Source: Rotaria sordida (lineage: Eukaryota > Rotifera > Eurotatoria > Philodinida > Philodinidae). From it: DNA of 64,000 bases. A program made the position numbers and the translations under genes. Positions 37,101-47,895 of the stretch are shown here, piece by piece. The stretch's first letter is position 1; every line of letters begins with the position of its first letter. The stretch is taken from the NCBI GenBank assembly GCA_905250125.1, contig CAJNOL010000113.1, forward strand, positions 62,001 through 126,000, read 5' to 3'. A model generated the notes under the pieces. The model made no database searches. It saw only the letters and a list, made by a program, of their open reading frames with translations, and was not told the DNA's origin.

Positions 37101-40100
37101 AAAAAAATACTACTTTTCTTTTTCAATTAATTTTTATTTTAGACAACAACAACAACAACAACAACAACAATCAAATTTAAATTATAATTTATTAAATACA
37201 TCGAATGGAATAACAACAGAAAAAAATAATGATCTTCTTTTAAAACAATTATTAAAAAATATTACTGTACCACAACAATTAAATGGTATTGATCATTGGT
37301 TTTTTTGCGTTTTTTTTTTGATAGGAAATTTAAGTTAATTTATTTTAATGATAAAATTAAATTTAGAATATTAAATTATTATATCAGTATTTCATCCAGT
37401 ATGAGAATTGAGATGTGAATGCTGCTACACCAAAGATCTGCTTGAATCTCAGAAACACATTTTACAATACTGTAAATCGATTTTCGAATGCGTTGAATTA
37501 TCGAAATTTTTTTTATAGCAGGATGCTAGGGTTCCAAGATACGGAACCGAGAACTGACATCCCTAGTTTTAGATTCGAAAATTTGAACTCGAATTTTGGG
37601 GTCGAGATCTAGTGCATTTGAAAGAACATAGTCCAAAACCTATTATCCATAATTTTTAGATCAATAGGACACACTGGAAGAAATTGGTGATAGAATGAAA
37701 TTTTTCTAGTACACTACTAATGGTGTTTCAAACAAATTTTTTAATTTCATGTCTCCCTGTTTAAGCTATTGACGTTTTCATTAAAGCAAAACAATGGATA
37801 ACAGATATTTAGCTATGCTCTTTCATATACGCTAGATTTCGGCCTCAAAATTCGAGTCTAGATTTTCAAATCCAAAACTAGAAATATTAGTTTCTAGTTC
37901 TATTCATAAAACTAAAAACCTAGAGTATGGGTTGTATTCTTAGGAATGCAACCAGAAACTGACGCCCCTACTAAAACTCATGTGCCTGTGCTAGATATGC
38001 GAGGGATCAGTCGGACCAGAACTATCTTGTTCATATCTATTTAGAACACATAAGTCGTGACTAGACATGTGCGGGATGAGAATCCCAGATTATGATATTT
38101 TTAATTCTATGACTTTTCAGGATAGTATAGATTTTACAGTACTGACTCTTGCGATACAGAAAGAATATATTATGTTAAATAAGATGATATAAATACAAAT
38201 AAAATCTGTAAATATTAAATATTGCTGGATAAATAAATCCTAATCATTTTTGCATGCCTATAAAAAATAAATAAATAATTTCATCAGTATGAACAGTAAA
38301 ATATGTCTTGGTTGATTGCATTTGTTTATCTTGTTCATTGAATATTTCCTTCATCATCTTTAGACAATCGTCCTCTTTTTTTTTTTTCTAGTTTGTGATA
38401 AATTCTTTGATAATATACGTTTACTTGGAATAAATGATGAATAAGCTGTCTCTTCTCATAATCTTTTCTGATTTGATTCAGAAAATCATTTTAAATAAGC
38501 TATAATTTTTATTTAAAAGTATGATTTAATCTAATTTTTAAGTAACTGTTGTATTTGAGTAGACAAGTGCAAGATCAAAAAACTTGGTCTCACATGTATC
38601 TAGTCGTAATAATATGATATTTAACGCAAGTTTTACACAATCATAAAATATATCATTTCTAATGAGAACATGTTGGTCCTAATCCCGGTTGCATTTTGTC
38701 TAAAGCTAGTCTGTACTCCAAAAAATAGGTGTTCGCCCATCCCGAAGAGAAAATCTCGATAAAACACTGCATTATTTTATTAAAATAAGTTATTATATGA
38801 AAATCCGAATTTGATGCATTTCAAAATTAAGAATTTCTTGCGGCTGACAAATTCCTAATTGAGTTTAACGGATGATTCATAAAGCATGCGATACGAGACT
38901 TTTTTTTTTATAATTCAATTACTCAACTGTAATCACCTAGTTTTGACAGACATCTTTGGATTTGTGTCATCCGATATTAAAAATATAGCATCAATAAATA
39001 AGAAATTTTATATGCTATGTTATCATCATATTTTCAATGATTCTGGGGGACGTTGTTCAGAAGTAAAAGGCTTGAAATTGATGCCTAGTAGTATTTTTGA
39101 ATATATTTTCAAATGTTTGACATGTTCTATGGAAGTTTTATTGTTATGCCGTCAGATGTAGAATTTAATTTTGATGTAAATGTCGAATTGATCAACGAGA
39201 ATCTTTATGAGTTTTATCTAAATTAAAAACAAACAATCGCATAGACTTATGAGAAAAGTCTCAAGTCTTTCCTCAAAAAAAAAAAAAAAAGAAATACAAA
39301 TATCCCATTTTTTTAATGAGCCACTCATCAGAATGACTTCAGATATTATAGTATTATCAAAAGATGTGCTAATGATGCTCAGATGTTAAAAGAAATTGTA
39401 ATAATATCCTTTCATATAAATATGAAGATCCAGCACATTCATTAAAAAAAATAATAATAAGAATTTTACTATTGATATAAGTTTTTAATAGGTCATATTT
39501 GATGTCATGTCTTATCCAGATATTGACTTATGTAATAAATTCCTTCCTGTAATAGAAGACTTTTGCTGGAGAAATGATGCACCTAATGTTATAGAATGAC
39601 TTCGTTCCATTAATATATCAAAATGTGGCTAGTTTTCAAGTTTTTTCGATCTGAAAAATGTTAAATAACTAAGGTCAAAATTATTTTTAGACTTTTTAAA
39701 GCCTAAAAAAATCTCTTCCGAAATCGTTTTGTTTTTTTCTTTGAAAAATTCTTCTATTACAATAAACGACTTACGAACGAAGGAACTAATCCAATTGACA
39801 TTTGTTGTTTGAACTCATATTGGACTCACAAGCAAACCTTAGTGAAACTAGCAAAAACCTAAAAAGGTTCGTCTCCATAGATCTTGATTGCTAAGTTATG
39901 ATTGATATATTGAATTTTATATTTATTTGTAGAAAGTTCCCAAAAAAAATCAAATGATAGAATTTCAATCTAAAATTTTACCTAGTCGAAAAGAATGTTC
40001 CTTCAACAAGATATTAAACTTCCAAAAAATAGCTCTTTGCCATAAAAATCAAATTCAATAATTCAACGAAGGAACATTCTGTAAACCGATTATAACTCAG

Positions 40101-42840
40101 CACCAAAAGCCAATGGGGACAAACCCTTTTAAGCTTTTGCTATTCTTAGTAAGATCCACCCGTGAATTCAATATGAGCTCAAAGAGCGGATGGCACATAA
40201 AGTAAAAAAAACTATTGAAATATTTGTCCAAGTAATTTACCTGCATATGAATAATAGAAAAAAAGACGAAGTATCATATTCAAATGAATAAAATCGTTGA
40301 AGATTTTATTACATAGTAAACAATCTTTGTTGATGTGTTCGTCATATAAATTATTTAATTGATAAACATAAGTAAATAATAAATTTTACTATTTAGATTC
40401 TCAAATATCAGCAATGAATTCTTCGCAATTATCTTCATTTACATCTCAATGGCGTTCAAGTATATCTACTCAAACTGAAACTATACAATTATCAAAATCC
40501 TATGATGATTCTCAACGTAAGATTTATTTCTTAATTTAATATATATATATATATATATTTGCCTATTATAGATTCTTATTCATCATTCAATGGTGCAATA
40601 CCTTTAGTTCATACAACTGATAATACTTCTAATTTACTTTCAAAATCAACACGTATTCCACAAGTAGATGGATCAATTGATGATGATAATAATAATAATA
40701 ATGATGATGATTTTCATATATCTTCAATTGTATTAAATTCTTTAATTGAACAGATTATTGATAAAACAAATTCTGAATGTTTTCATACAAACAGTGAATA
40801 TTCAATAGATTTATCAGATTATGTTAATTCACCATCATTTATTGATTTTACTCCAATATCACCTACAAATCATTCTCATCAAATAGAAAATTCTGAAAAA
40901 AATAAATCTATATCATCATATGATCTTATAGAATTATATAAACAATGGTTAAAATTAAATTTTTCTCGTGTAAAATTTACAATAACAAATGATGAAGGAT
41001 ATAAAATTATATCCGATGATTTAGATTCAGCATGGTCAACAATTATTAATTTAATACGTAATTGTCGTGATGATATGAATTTACAACATTTATCAATGAC
41101 AAATGAAGAATTAAATGGACATAAAATATTTGGTTTAACTAAACCAATTATTCAAATAATGCTTAATCAAATGTATACAAATCAACAACAAATTGGAACA
41201 ATTATATTACCATTATCATCATCATCATTATCGAATAATATTTCTAATAATAATAATAATAATTCTTCATGTTCAATAGAAAATTTTAATAAAAAAAAAC
41301 TTTTATCATCATGTTCAAGATCAAATATATATGAAAGAAAAACTCGTGAACGTCAAAGATTTGGTTGGTTATTAAATCAAAGTCGAAAAATTGAATATGC
41401 ACTTAAATCATTTGAAATTGATAATGCACTTGTATATGCAAGGTAAATTTGTTTTTCTTTTTATTATTAATTTTTTGTGAAAGACAATCTCAAAGGAGTA
41501 TTGAAGTAAAAATATGAATTCTCCTTCTCGCAGACTGTGACAGATATCTTAGCAATAATCTTTTCCTTTCTTCATGGCAGACGTTCATATACGATCACAG
41601 ATCGTAAGTTGATGAAGAAAAATTTAACAACAATGTGTTTGTTTGTTTTTTTTAAGTACTTAACTCAAATTCAGATAGTGATTTTAATAGACAGTGAAAT
41701 TTTATATCTATACCAAGATTTCATAGATGATAGTAAGATTTTTTAAAAACTGGCTTCTATGATCTTTCCTTAAAAAGTTAAAAATATCACAGAAACCGTT
41801 TTTTTAGTCAATTTTTCGATAAATTTCGTTTTCTTTATGATATCCTATAAACTTTAAAAGAAAGGTCGTAGGAAATGCGACAATCTCTCATTTTGTGCTA
41901 TTTAATATGACATTGTCGAAAAAAAAACAATAGCTTCTCAGAATGGGCTTGACCTAAGTGTTTATCTTTATCAAAAACAAAAAAACACGTTGTTGTTAGA
42001 CTGTTTTTTTTCATTGTCTTATATAAATAACGTTTCATTGTATAATATGAACTACTTTCGTATTGCATTTCTGAAGGATGTAATACACGGATGATCAAGA
42101 CATTGTGTTTCAAAATAGATAGAATATAATGACCCTCTTGTGATTAACACCAGTAGCTATATCATGTTTCACATTTTAATCCTTCTAGAAATTGCGCTAA
42201 TAGGTTTTAGTATTAAATTTCAATTGTTGATTTTGTTTTTTTTTTACAGACGAATTATTCTTGAAGAAGCATCTGTTAGTTTACGTCTTTATCATTTACA
42301 TTATTTTTCTGAACGTGCATTACTTGTTGGTTCATCACCTATACATGGTTGTGGTTTATTTACATTAGTTGATTTAATTGAAGGACAAATGATTATTGAA
42401 TATACAGGAGAAGTTGTTCGACCATGTCTTACTGATAAACGTGAACGTGAAAATGAAGGAAAAGTAAGAAAAAAAAAACAACAAAAAAAAAAAATATCAA
42501 TGATATTTATTAGGGTTTTGGTTGTTATATGTTTACGGTTGATTCAATGAATGTTATTGATGCTACGCATCGTGGAAATAAAGCACGATTTATTAATCAT
42601 AATTGTGAAGTTAGTATTAAAAAATTTTTAAAACAAAAATTTACAAAAAATGTTTCTTTATTTTAGCCAAATTGTTTTGCTAAAACTGTTTTATCAGGTG
42701 GTATTAAGCATATTGTTATCTATGCATTAATGGATATATCTCGTGGATCAGAATTAACATATGATTATTCCTTTCCGGAAGAAGATGTTAAAATTCCTTG
42801 TCATTGTGGTACAAGTAAATGTCGAACTTATTTAAACTGA
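31152..42840 (+). CDS. trx/KMT2A: Trithorax/KMT2A-type histone H3K4 methyltransferase
   Basis: Eleven exons (31152-31841, 32936-33716, 34516-35460, 36212-36718, 36784-37087, 37143-37285, 40397-40516, 40572-41442, 42250-42463, 42514-42609, 42667-42840) sum to 1614 codons plus stop with every junction in frame. Domains in order: acidic/Ser-rich N-terminus with polyQ, three clustered PHD fingers (about 218-490, CGSMGSDLIYCNCCCEAYHP), a helical bromodomain-position segment, an extended PHD (about 653-775, CQICETLSDH...HVGCILPAYA), FYRN (about 835-890), a Taspase1-like motif (about 1193), FYRC (about 1294-1385), a WIN-like motif (about 1413) and a SET domain with post-SET (SSPIHGCGLFTL, RFINHNCE, ELTYDYSFP, CHCGTSKCRTYLN). 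It methylates H3K4 within a WDR5/RbBP5/Ash2L complex. No CXXC finger or clear AT-hooks are seen. KMT2B or fly Trx are equally close. Confidence 0.95.
32175..32379. mobile_element. hAT-type MITE, 205 bp, C-rich
   Basis: The ends are inverted repeats CAGGAGCCGCGCGA and TCGCGCGGCCCCTG (12 of 14 positions pair). The flanks are catatact (32167-32174) and catacact (32380-32387), an 8-bp target duplication with one mismatch, as hAT elements make; CAGG is a common hAT terminus. The interior has a run of 12 C (32213-32224) and another of 8 C near 32345, and is much richer in GC than the intron around it. No coding capacity. Confidence 0.8.
32552..32908. repeat. Foldback element, family B
   Basis: It begins ttttgagttcatag and ends near gattcaatatcaaaa, its approximate complement. 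Inner segments pair too (aaattttgcctatatcttagaatat at about 32700 against atattctaagtatagacaaaatttt at about 32790). Strong similarity to the elements at 15371-15760 and 39808-40183, including the cttttagg...ttgctt / agcaa...cctaaaa blocks. Confidence 0.65.
33911..34185. repeat. Foldback element, family A, in trithorax intron 2
   Basis: The ends CGAGAGAACGAACACTCCC and the complement of GGGGGGTATTTCCTCG pair imperfectly, and the arms continue inward almost to the centre near 34040 (atttctatgacttatat against atataagtcatag). It has no open frame. The CGAG..(A/G)..ACCC terminus resembles that of the element at 52872-53316. Confidence 0.65.
37561..37893. repeat. Inverted repeat with about 50-bp arms
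   Basis: The left arm at 37561-37612 (ctagttttagattcgaaaat ... gggtcgagatctag) is the near complement of 37840-37893 (ctagatttcggcctcaaaat ... tccaaaactag). The neighbouring blocks gaaccgagaactgacatccc (about 37544) and aaccagaaactgacgcccct (about 37950) form a diverged direct repeat. A non-autonomous mobile element is likely. Confidence 0.55.
38886..39161 (+). pseudogene. Possible F-box fragment within an intron
   Basis: An open frame of 91 codons contains LTDIFGFVSSDIKNIASINK followed by KFYMLCYHHIF, spaced like an F-box (L..DIF.F....DI...A..NK.F). It lacks supporting exons and lies wholly within the trithorax intron on the same strand. It may be chance or an old insertion. Confidence 0.2.
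39808..40183. repeat. Foldback element, family B
   Basis: The ends tttgaactcatattggactc and gaattcaatatgagctcaaa are inverted copies. Pairing continues inward (tagcaaaaacctaaaaaggt against acccttttaagcttttgcta). About 376 bp, no open frame, similar to 15371-15760 and 32552-32908. Confidence 0.7.
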
Positions 42841-45348
42841 TGCGATCTATTTGTATATACATTTATGTTTATCATTACTAGTCAATACTTCGCTTTTTTT
42901 TTTTCTCTCTCTCTCACTCTCTTGTTCTTCTCTCAGATTTGCTTTCTTTGTACGTTGATTTACATGATGTAAGAGTGTATTTTTGTTTTTTGTTTTTTTT
43001 TTTTTGATATATGTATTATAGAAATAGATAAGCAAATAAGAGGTTATTAATTAAAATGATGATTTTTTTAAGTAGAGTCAATTTGATACTATGTATCAGC
43101 ATTGATTGTAATGAAAATTCAAAAAAAAAACATTTGTTACCATGACTAAATTCAAAACAAAAACAAAAAAAGAAATCTTCGTGACATAAAGTCGTCATTG
43201 TACAGATCTATAATTGGATCTAATATACTTAAGAATGAAGCAATCATGAATTCTTTTGTTTTGATCTATAATAATCTACCAGTCATTTTTTATATATATA
43301 CTAAACAACTAATTGACATTATTTGCATTGATTAATCCTCTCGATAAGATTTGAAAACAAAACAACAGGATGAATGAATGGATTGGATTATTATGTGTAA
43401 TAACATCATTACAAATCAATAGTTTTAGATTTTATAATCATTCAGAATATGCCGAACATGTTTATTTACTGAAACAAAAAAATAATAGAAATCATCTAGA
43501 ACAACACTCGAAACTATAGTATTCGGATAGATTATCATTTGAAATATCTAGAAAATTTAATGAAATTTGCCTTTTATCTTTCATTTGAGAATATAATATG
43601 AAAAATAGATTCTCACCATGTCATTTAATATTATATTTAATATTCATTATCAGATTACAATAGAAGCTTTCTAATACCAAAAAAAGAAATTTTACTAAAC
43701 TCATGACATAATTCATTTCTCTAGATTATAATGAACTAAAAAAAACAGCATTTCATCCCAATGGAATGCTAAGATTCATGATGTTTTTTTTTTTCCTTTA
43801 TATTGAGACTAGATTTAACTAAAGCAAAAAAGTCAACAACATTATATGTCCATCTAGAAAATTGATGTGTTGTAAAAACATTTTCACGTCCAAAGTGACG
43901 ATTTAAAAGTCCGACAAGGCAAACATTTATTCTTCATAGTACGTGATATAATAATTACAAACTCCGGAAGAACACCATTTCTATAGTAAATAAAATCCAG
44001 CTCTAGTTTAAGATAAATAAATTAGATTATTCTACTATTAGAAAAAAATCTACTGAGTGACATTTTTTTTTTTTTCATTCATCTCCTATGTTTACATCTA
44101 CTTCCACTTAAGACTTCATTAAATATCCTTTTTCTTTTTAACTATCATCATTCTCACCTATACGCAACATTTGTTGAAGTTATATGAAAAAAAAAAGATA
44201 TCATTAATAAAATCGAGGGAAAAATTATAAAATAAATTTCTTTTTCTTTTTTAATTATTATATAGTGAATAAAAGCATTTTAATGAATACTATTTTAAGA
44301 AACTCCTTTTTTTTTTGTTTTTTGTCTTAATACATTTAATTGTCTAGATACTAAATTTCAAAACTCATGATTAAATTATGAATACATACAGACTTAAGAT
44401 CTTTTCATATTTGAAAAATATTTCTTTCGTGTTAAAATATAAAAAAAATATATTCATAAATTAATATTTTAACTTTACAAGAATGTATAACATATATTTT
44501 TGAAAAGATTTTTGGTCTTTTCTTTTTTATTTCTATAAACTACACAGATGGAATATGCAAAACACTACCAAAATAAACAAATAACTTTGTTTAAGTGCAT
44601 TCAAAAAATTTCATGCAATATGTCAAATAATTTCCTAACAATGTCATCACCCTGGACATTATTATATATATATATATAGAATTGCATATGATTTTTCTCT
44701 TGTTGTCTCATTTTTCCAGGAAAGAAAAAAGACATTCGCTAGATTTCTTTTGACAATCTATGTCGCGTAATGATCATACTGATGAGAAGAAAAACGAGCA
44801 TGAACATTTCTTTTTTTTTTTTTGTCTTACTGGAAATAAGAATAAAAGAAAGAAAAGAAAAACCCCATTAAACATTGCCTATATATATATATATATTCGT
44901 TCAACTATGCATTCATTGAGAGTTTGATTATATTCTTCACATATAGACTAGGTCTGTCAGTTGCTTGAAAAAATTTTTTTCCTCAAAGACCGACAGGGAA
45001 AGGAAAAAAGAAAAGAAGAAAAAGAAATGTCCTATTCTATATGAATACTAAGAAGAACGATAATAAAACGACGATGTTGAACGTAATACTAAAGAAAACT
45101 ACTTATGGTCGTTTGACTCTACTTTGATAATGACAGAAACAAACACTACAGAGTTCTCTCCTTTTTTCTTTTCTTCTCTCTAGTCTCTATTTTTACTCTC
45201 TTATATTCTGTAGACATAAATAAATAAATATCTATATACATTTCTTCTTTTTTTTATTCAGAACTCATTTTTTTATATCTCTGAATTTTGCAGAAACGAT
45301 TATAATCAACGTGAAGAAAACAAAAAATATAATCGAGATATTTTTCAG
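42841..45348. other. 2.5-kb intergenic region
   Basis: No supportable gene. It starts with the trithorax 3' UTR (T and CT runs at 42895-42930). The rest is AT-rich with TA microsatellites (about 44661-44680 and 44881-44896) and A-rich stretches. Nothing conserved was recognised. Confidence 0.5.
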
Positions 45349-47090
45349 ATGGCATCTCATATATCTTTCATAGTTTATGGATTATTATTAGTAATCTTTA
45401 CTATTATTGTTCAATCGGTTCCTATTGAAAAAACTAAAGGAAGTAAGTTCAATCTTTTTTTGTTTTTTTGATAATTATCTAATTAAACATTTATTCAATG
45501 TTTATAGTTGTTCAATCATATTTGTTAAAAAAAAATAAAGATATTACAAATCAACAACATCATCATCATCAATTTATTCAATCGGTAGAAACTACAACAA
45601 GTTCAACTAGTAGTACAACAAATCCAACAATTACCGTTTCTCAAAGTTCTTCATCAACATCAACAATAATACCAATAATAACTGATAAGAAAAAGAAACG
45701 TTATATTAATGATGGATTGGATGAATTTTTAGATAATGAATTAGATTCTTCTCAATTACCTTATTTGAAATATAACAATGGTCATAAATTACATGCTAAA
45801 GTACAAGAAACAATAGCTAAAATTCATGACAATGCAGATAGTTAGTTTTATTTTGATTAATTCTTTTTGTCTCTTTTTTTTTTTTTGCATTATATATATG
45901 TATACCTATTTTTTTGTTTCTTTTTTTAGAACCAGTCGATACAGATGATTCAAAAGTTTTTTCTGATATTACAATGACTCCAAGTGAATTAACAGATATT
46001 GTACGTCGACGTCGTGATGTTAAATTAAATACAAGACGTAAACGAGCTATATCACCATATAATTTTTATGATACTGATTCGGTATTGTAATATTTACTAA
46101 AAAATTCTTTTTTTTTCTAGTTTACATTTAATGTAACAAATAATAGAGTTCATATTGTTTTGAATGATATAATCGGAAACAAAAAAGTACTATACTTATT
46201 CTTTGAATAGTTAGTTTATTTCATATATTTATTAGAGAAAGAAAAAACTACTACGCACAAGTATGACTATTAATGTATCTAATTTTCATTTAATCCTAGT
46301 ATTTGAATATAAGCTATATCAAAATAATAGATGAGAAACATAAATAGAGTCTTTTCATTTTAATATTTCTTCTTTTAATAATATAAAATTTTTATAATAA
46401 ATATTTTCTTTTTATTTTAGTTTTATGATCCATATGCTGATTTAATTGAAGGATATCAATATGCTCGTCCGACTCGTTCATTTGCGTAAAGATTTCTAAT
46501 ATTATTTAATATTTTAAGATAAGTTTTTTTTTCTTCTGCTTTCTTTATATTATAGTCCACTCTATTGGTATCCAAGTGACTATCAACGAAATATTCGTTC
46601 AGCTCTTGCACCATCATTCTATGAATCATCAGTATATCCAACATTATATTCAACGATTGTTGATAATGATGAAAATCCGAGTAAAAATAATTTAATTGTT
46701 TTTGAAATAATTTATATTTATTTTATTTTATTTTTTTGTTTAGTTCCAACATTTGATGATGAAATTGAAGATAACAATGAATATGAATCAGATAGTTATC
46801 CTATTTTATTAGAATTATCTAATAATCCATTAGATAATGTAGAATTATCAGAACAATATGATAGAGAAGATGATTTACCGATTGATGAGAGTACTGAAGA
46901 AATGTCTAATGAAAATGACAATGATGACAATGATGATGATGATGATGATGATGAAGCACAATATCGTTTAATTTATCCAAGACAACGTTCATATTATGTA
47001 AAGTTTAATAAATTAAATTTTTTTTTAAATAGATTATAATTTTTTTCTTCTTTTTAGACTCGTTATGGACCTTTAGAGACATATTATTAA
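45349..47090 (+). CDS. Secreted acidic precursor protein with dibasic cleavage sites
   Basis: Seven exons (45349-45442, 45508-45840, 45930-46081, 46421-46485, 46556-46680, 46744-46997, 47058-47090) give 351 residues in frame. The first 25 residues form a plain signal peptide (ISFIVYGLLLVIFTIIVQS). A Ser/Thr-rich section with KKKKR follows, then DIVRRRRDV and NTRRKRAIS (about residues 170-185), both furin or prohormone-convertase type sites. The C-terminal part is rich in Tyr, Pro and Asp/Glu with a run of Asp near residue 320, and ends TRYGPLETYY. No known domain was recognised. It could be a neuropeptide-like precursor or an extracellular matrix protein. There is no amidation Gly before the basic sites, which weakens the neuropeptide reading. 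The ATG follows directly on tttttcag. Confidence 0.75.
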
Positions 47091-47550
47091 TTGAGAATGT
47101 GACAGAGAGTAAGTAAAATTATTTCTTATAATTATTTTTCTTTTTTTTTTTTTTTATTCTTTTTTAGAATAATTGAATGGTGAAATTAATACAAACAGTC
47201 CTTTACAAAGAAAAATAAAAAACAAGATATCTAACTCATTTACTCTCTCTTTCTCTAAATGTTTTGATGATAAGACATCTAATAATTTTATTTTTCTTTT
47301 GGCAAAAAAAAAAAAAAAAGAATAATCAATGTCCTCGTTATTTCTTCCTTTTTTTTTCTTCTCCCCTTTCACTTTTTTACTTACCATTCATATTGCTAAG
47401 ATATTGATCATTATTTATACACATTTTATGAGAAGAGGATGGAGTTGAAGACCTTGTTTTTGCGTTCATATTATTTTGCCACGGGTATTTTGTTTTTTTG
47501 TCAGTTAATATGCATAAAAAACAAACTCGAAATTGATTATTCAAAGTGCA
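47091..47550. other. Intergenic, poly-T and poly-A rich
   Basis: A 460-bp gap between the secreted precursor and the small membrane protein. T runs (47139-47154) and an A run (47306-47320) are the only features seen. Confidence 0.5.
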
Positions 47551-47895
47551 ATGAATCAAACAGTTAACAGTATTTCAATATCAGCTATATGCAATAATTG
47601 TCAAACAAGTTATGGTTTTAGTTCAGCCGATCAACGTTCTATTATTGTTATGGTTGTTCTTACTGGTGTCGCATTAGTTTTATGTTATATAGGTGTACTA
47701 TGGTTTGCTATTCGTACACGTTTTATTCCCGATGAAGAACCACTTATTATTCCAGAAAATACGTATAAAAATCTGGCATTTGATGATAATGAGGATAGAG
47801 AGGAAAATTTACAGATTGTAGTTAATACAACACCAATAACGACAGTATCACAACCAGCTATATTGGCATTGGAAAATGATCACGAGCGATTTTGA
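47551..47895 (+). CDS. Small single-pass membrane protein, unknown
   Basis: A single exon of 114 residues from ATG at 47551. The N-terminal ~30 residues carry a possible N-glycosylation site (NQT at residue 2) and a CNNC pair. A transmembrane helix spans about residues 30-52 (IIVMVVLTGVALVLCYIGVL). The tail is acidic (DEEPLIIPENTY, DDNEDREEN). No signal peptide is visible, so an N-out, C-in topology is suggested by the RTR just after the helix. I do not recognise the family. A long open frame with clean composition supports it being real. Confidence 0.55.
   Translation: MNQTVNSISISAICNNCQTSYGFSSADQRSIIVMVVLTGVALVLCYIGVLWFAIRTRFIPDEEPLIIPENTYKNLAFDDNEDREENLQIVVNTTPITTVSQPAILALENDHERF

Larger units (their letters stand above)
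37286..40396 (+). other. 3.1-kb intron 6 of the trithorax gene
   Basis: The longest intron of the window. Its donor is assigned as AATG|gtattg because only this phase joins the next exon in frame. It contains an inverted repeat at 37561-37893, a possible F-box relic at 38886-39161 and a family B foldback element at 39808-40183. Confidence 0.7.
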
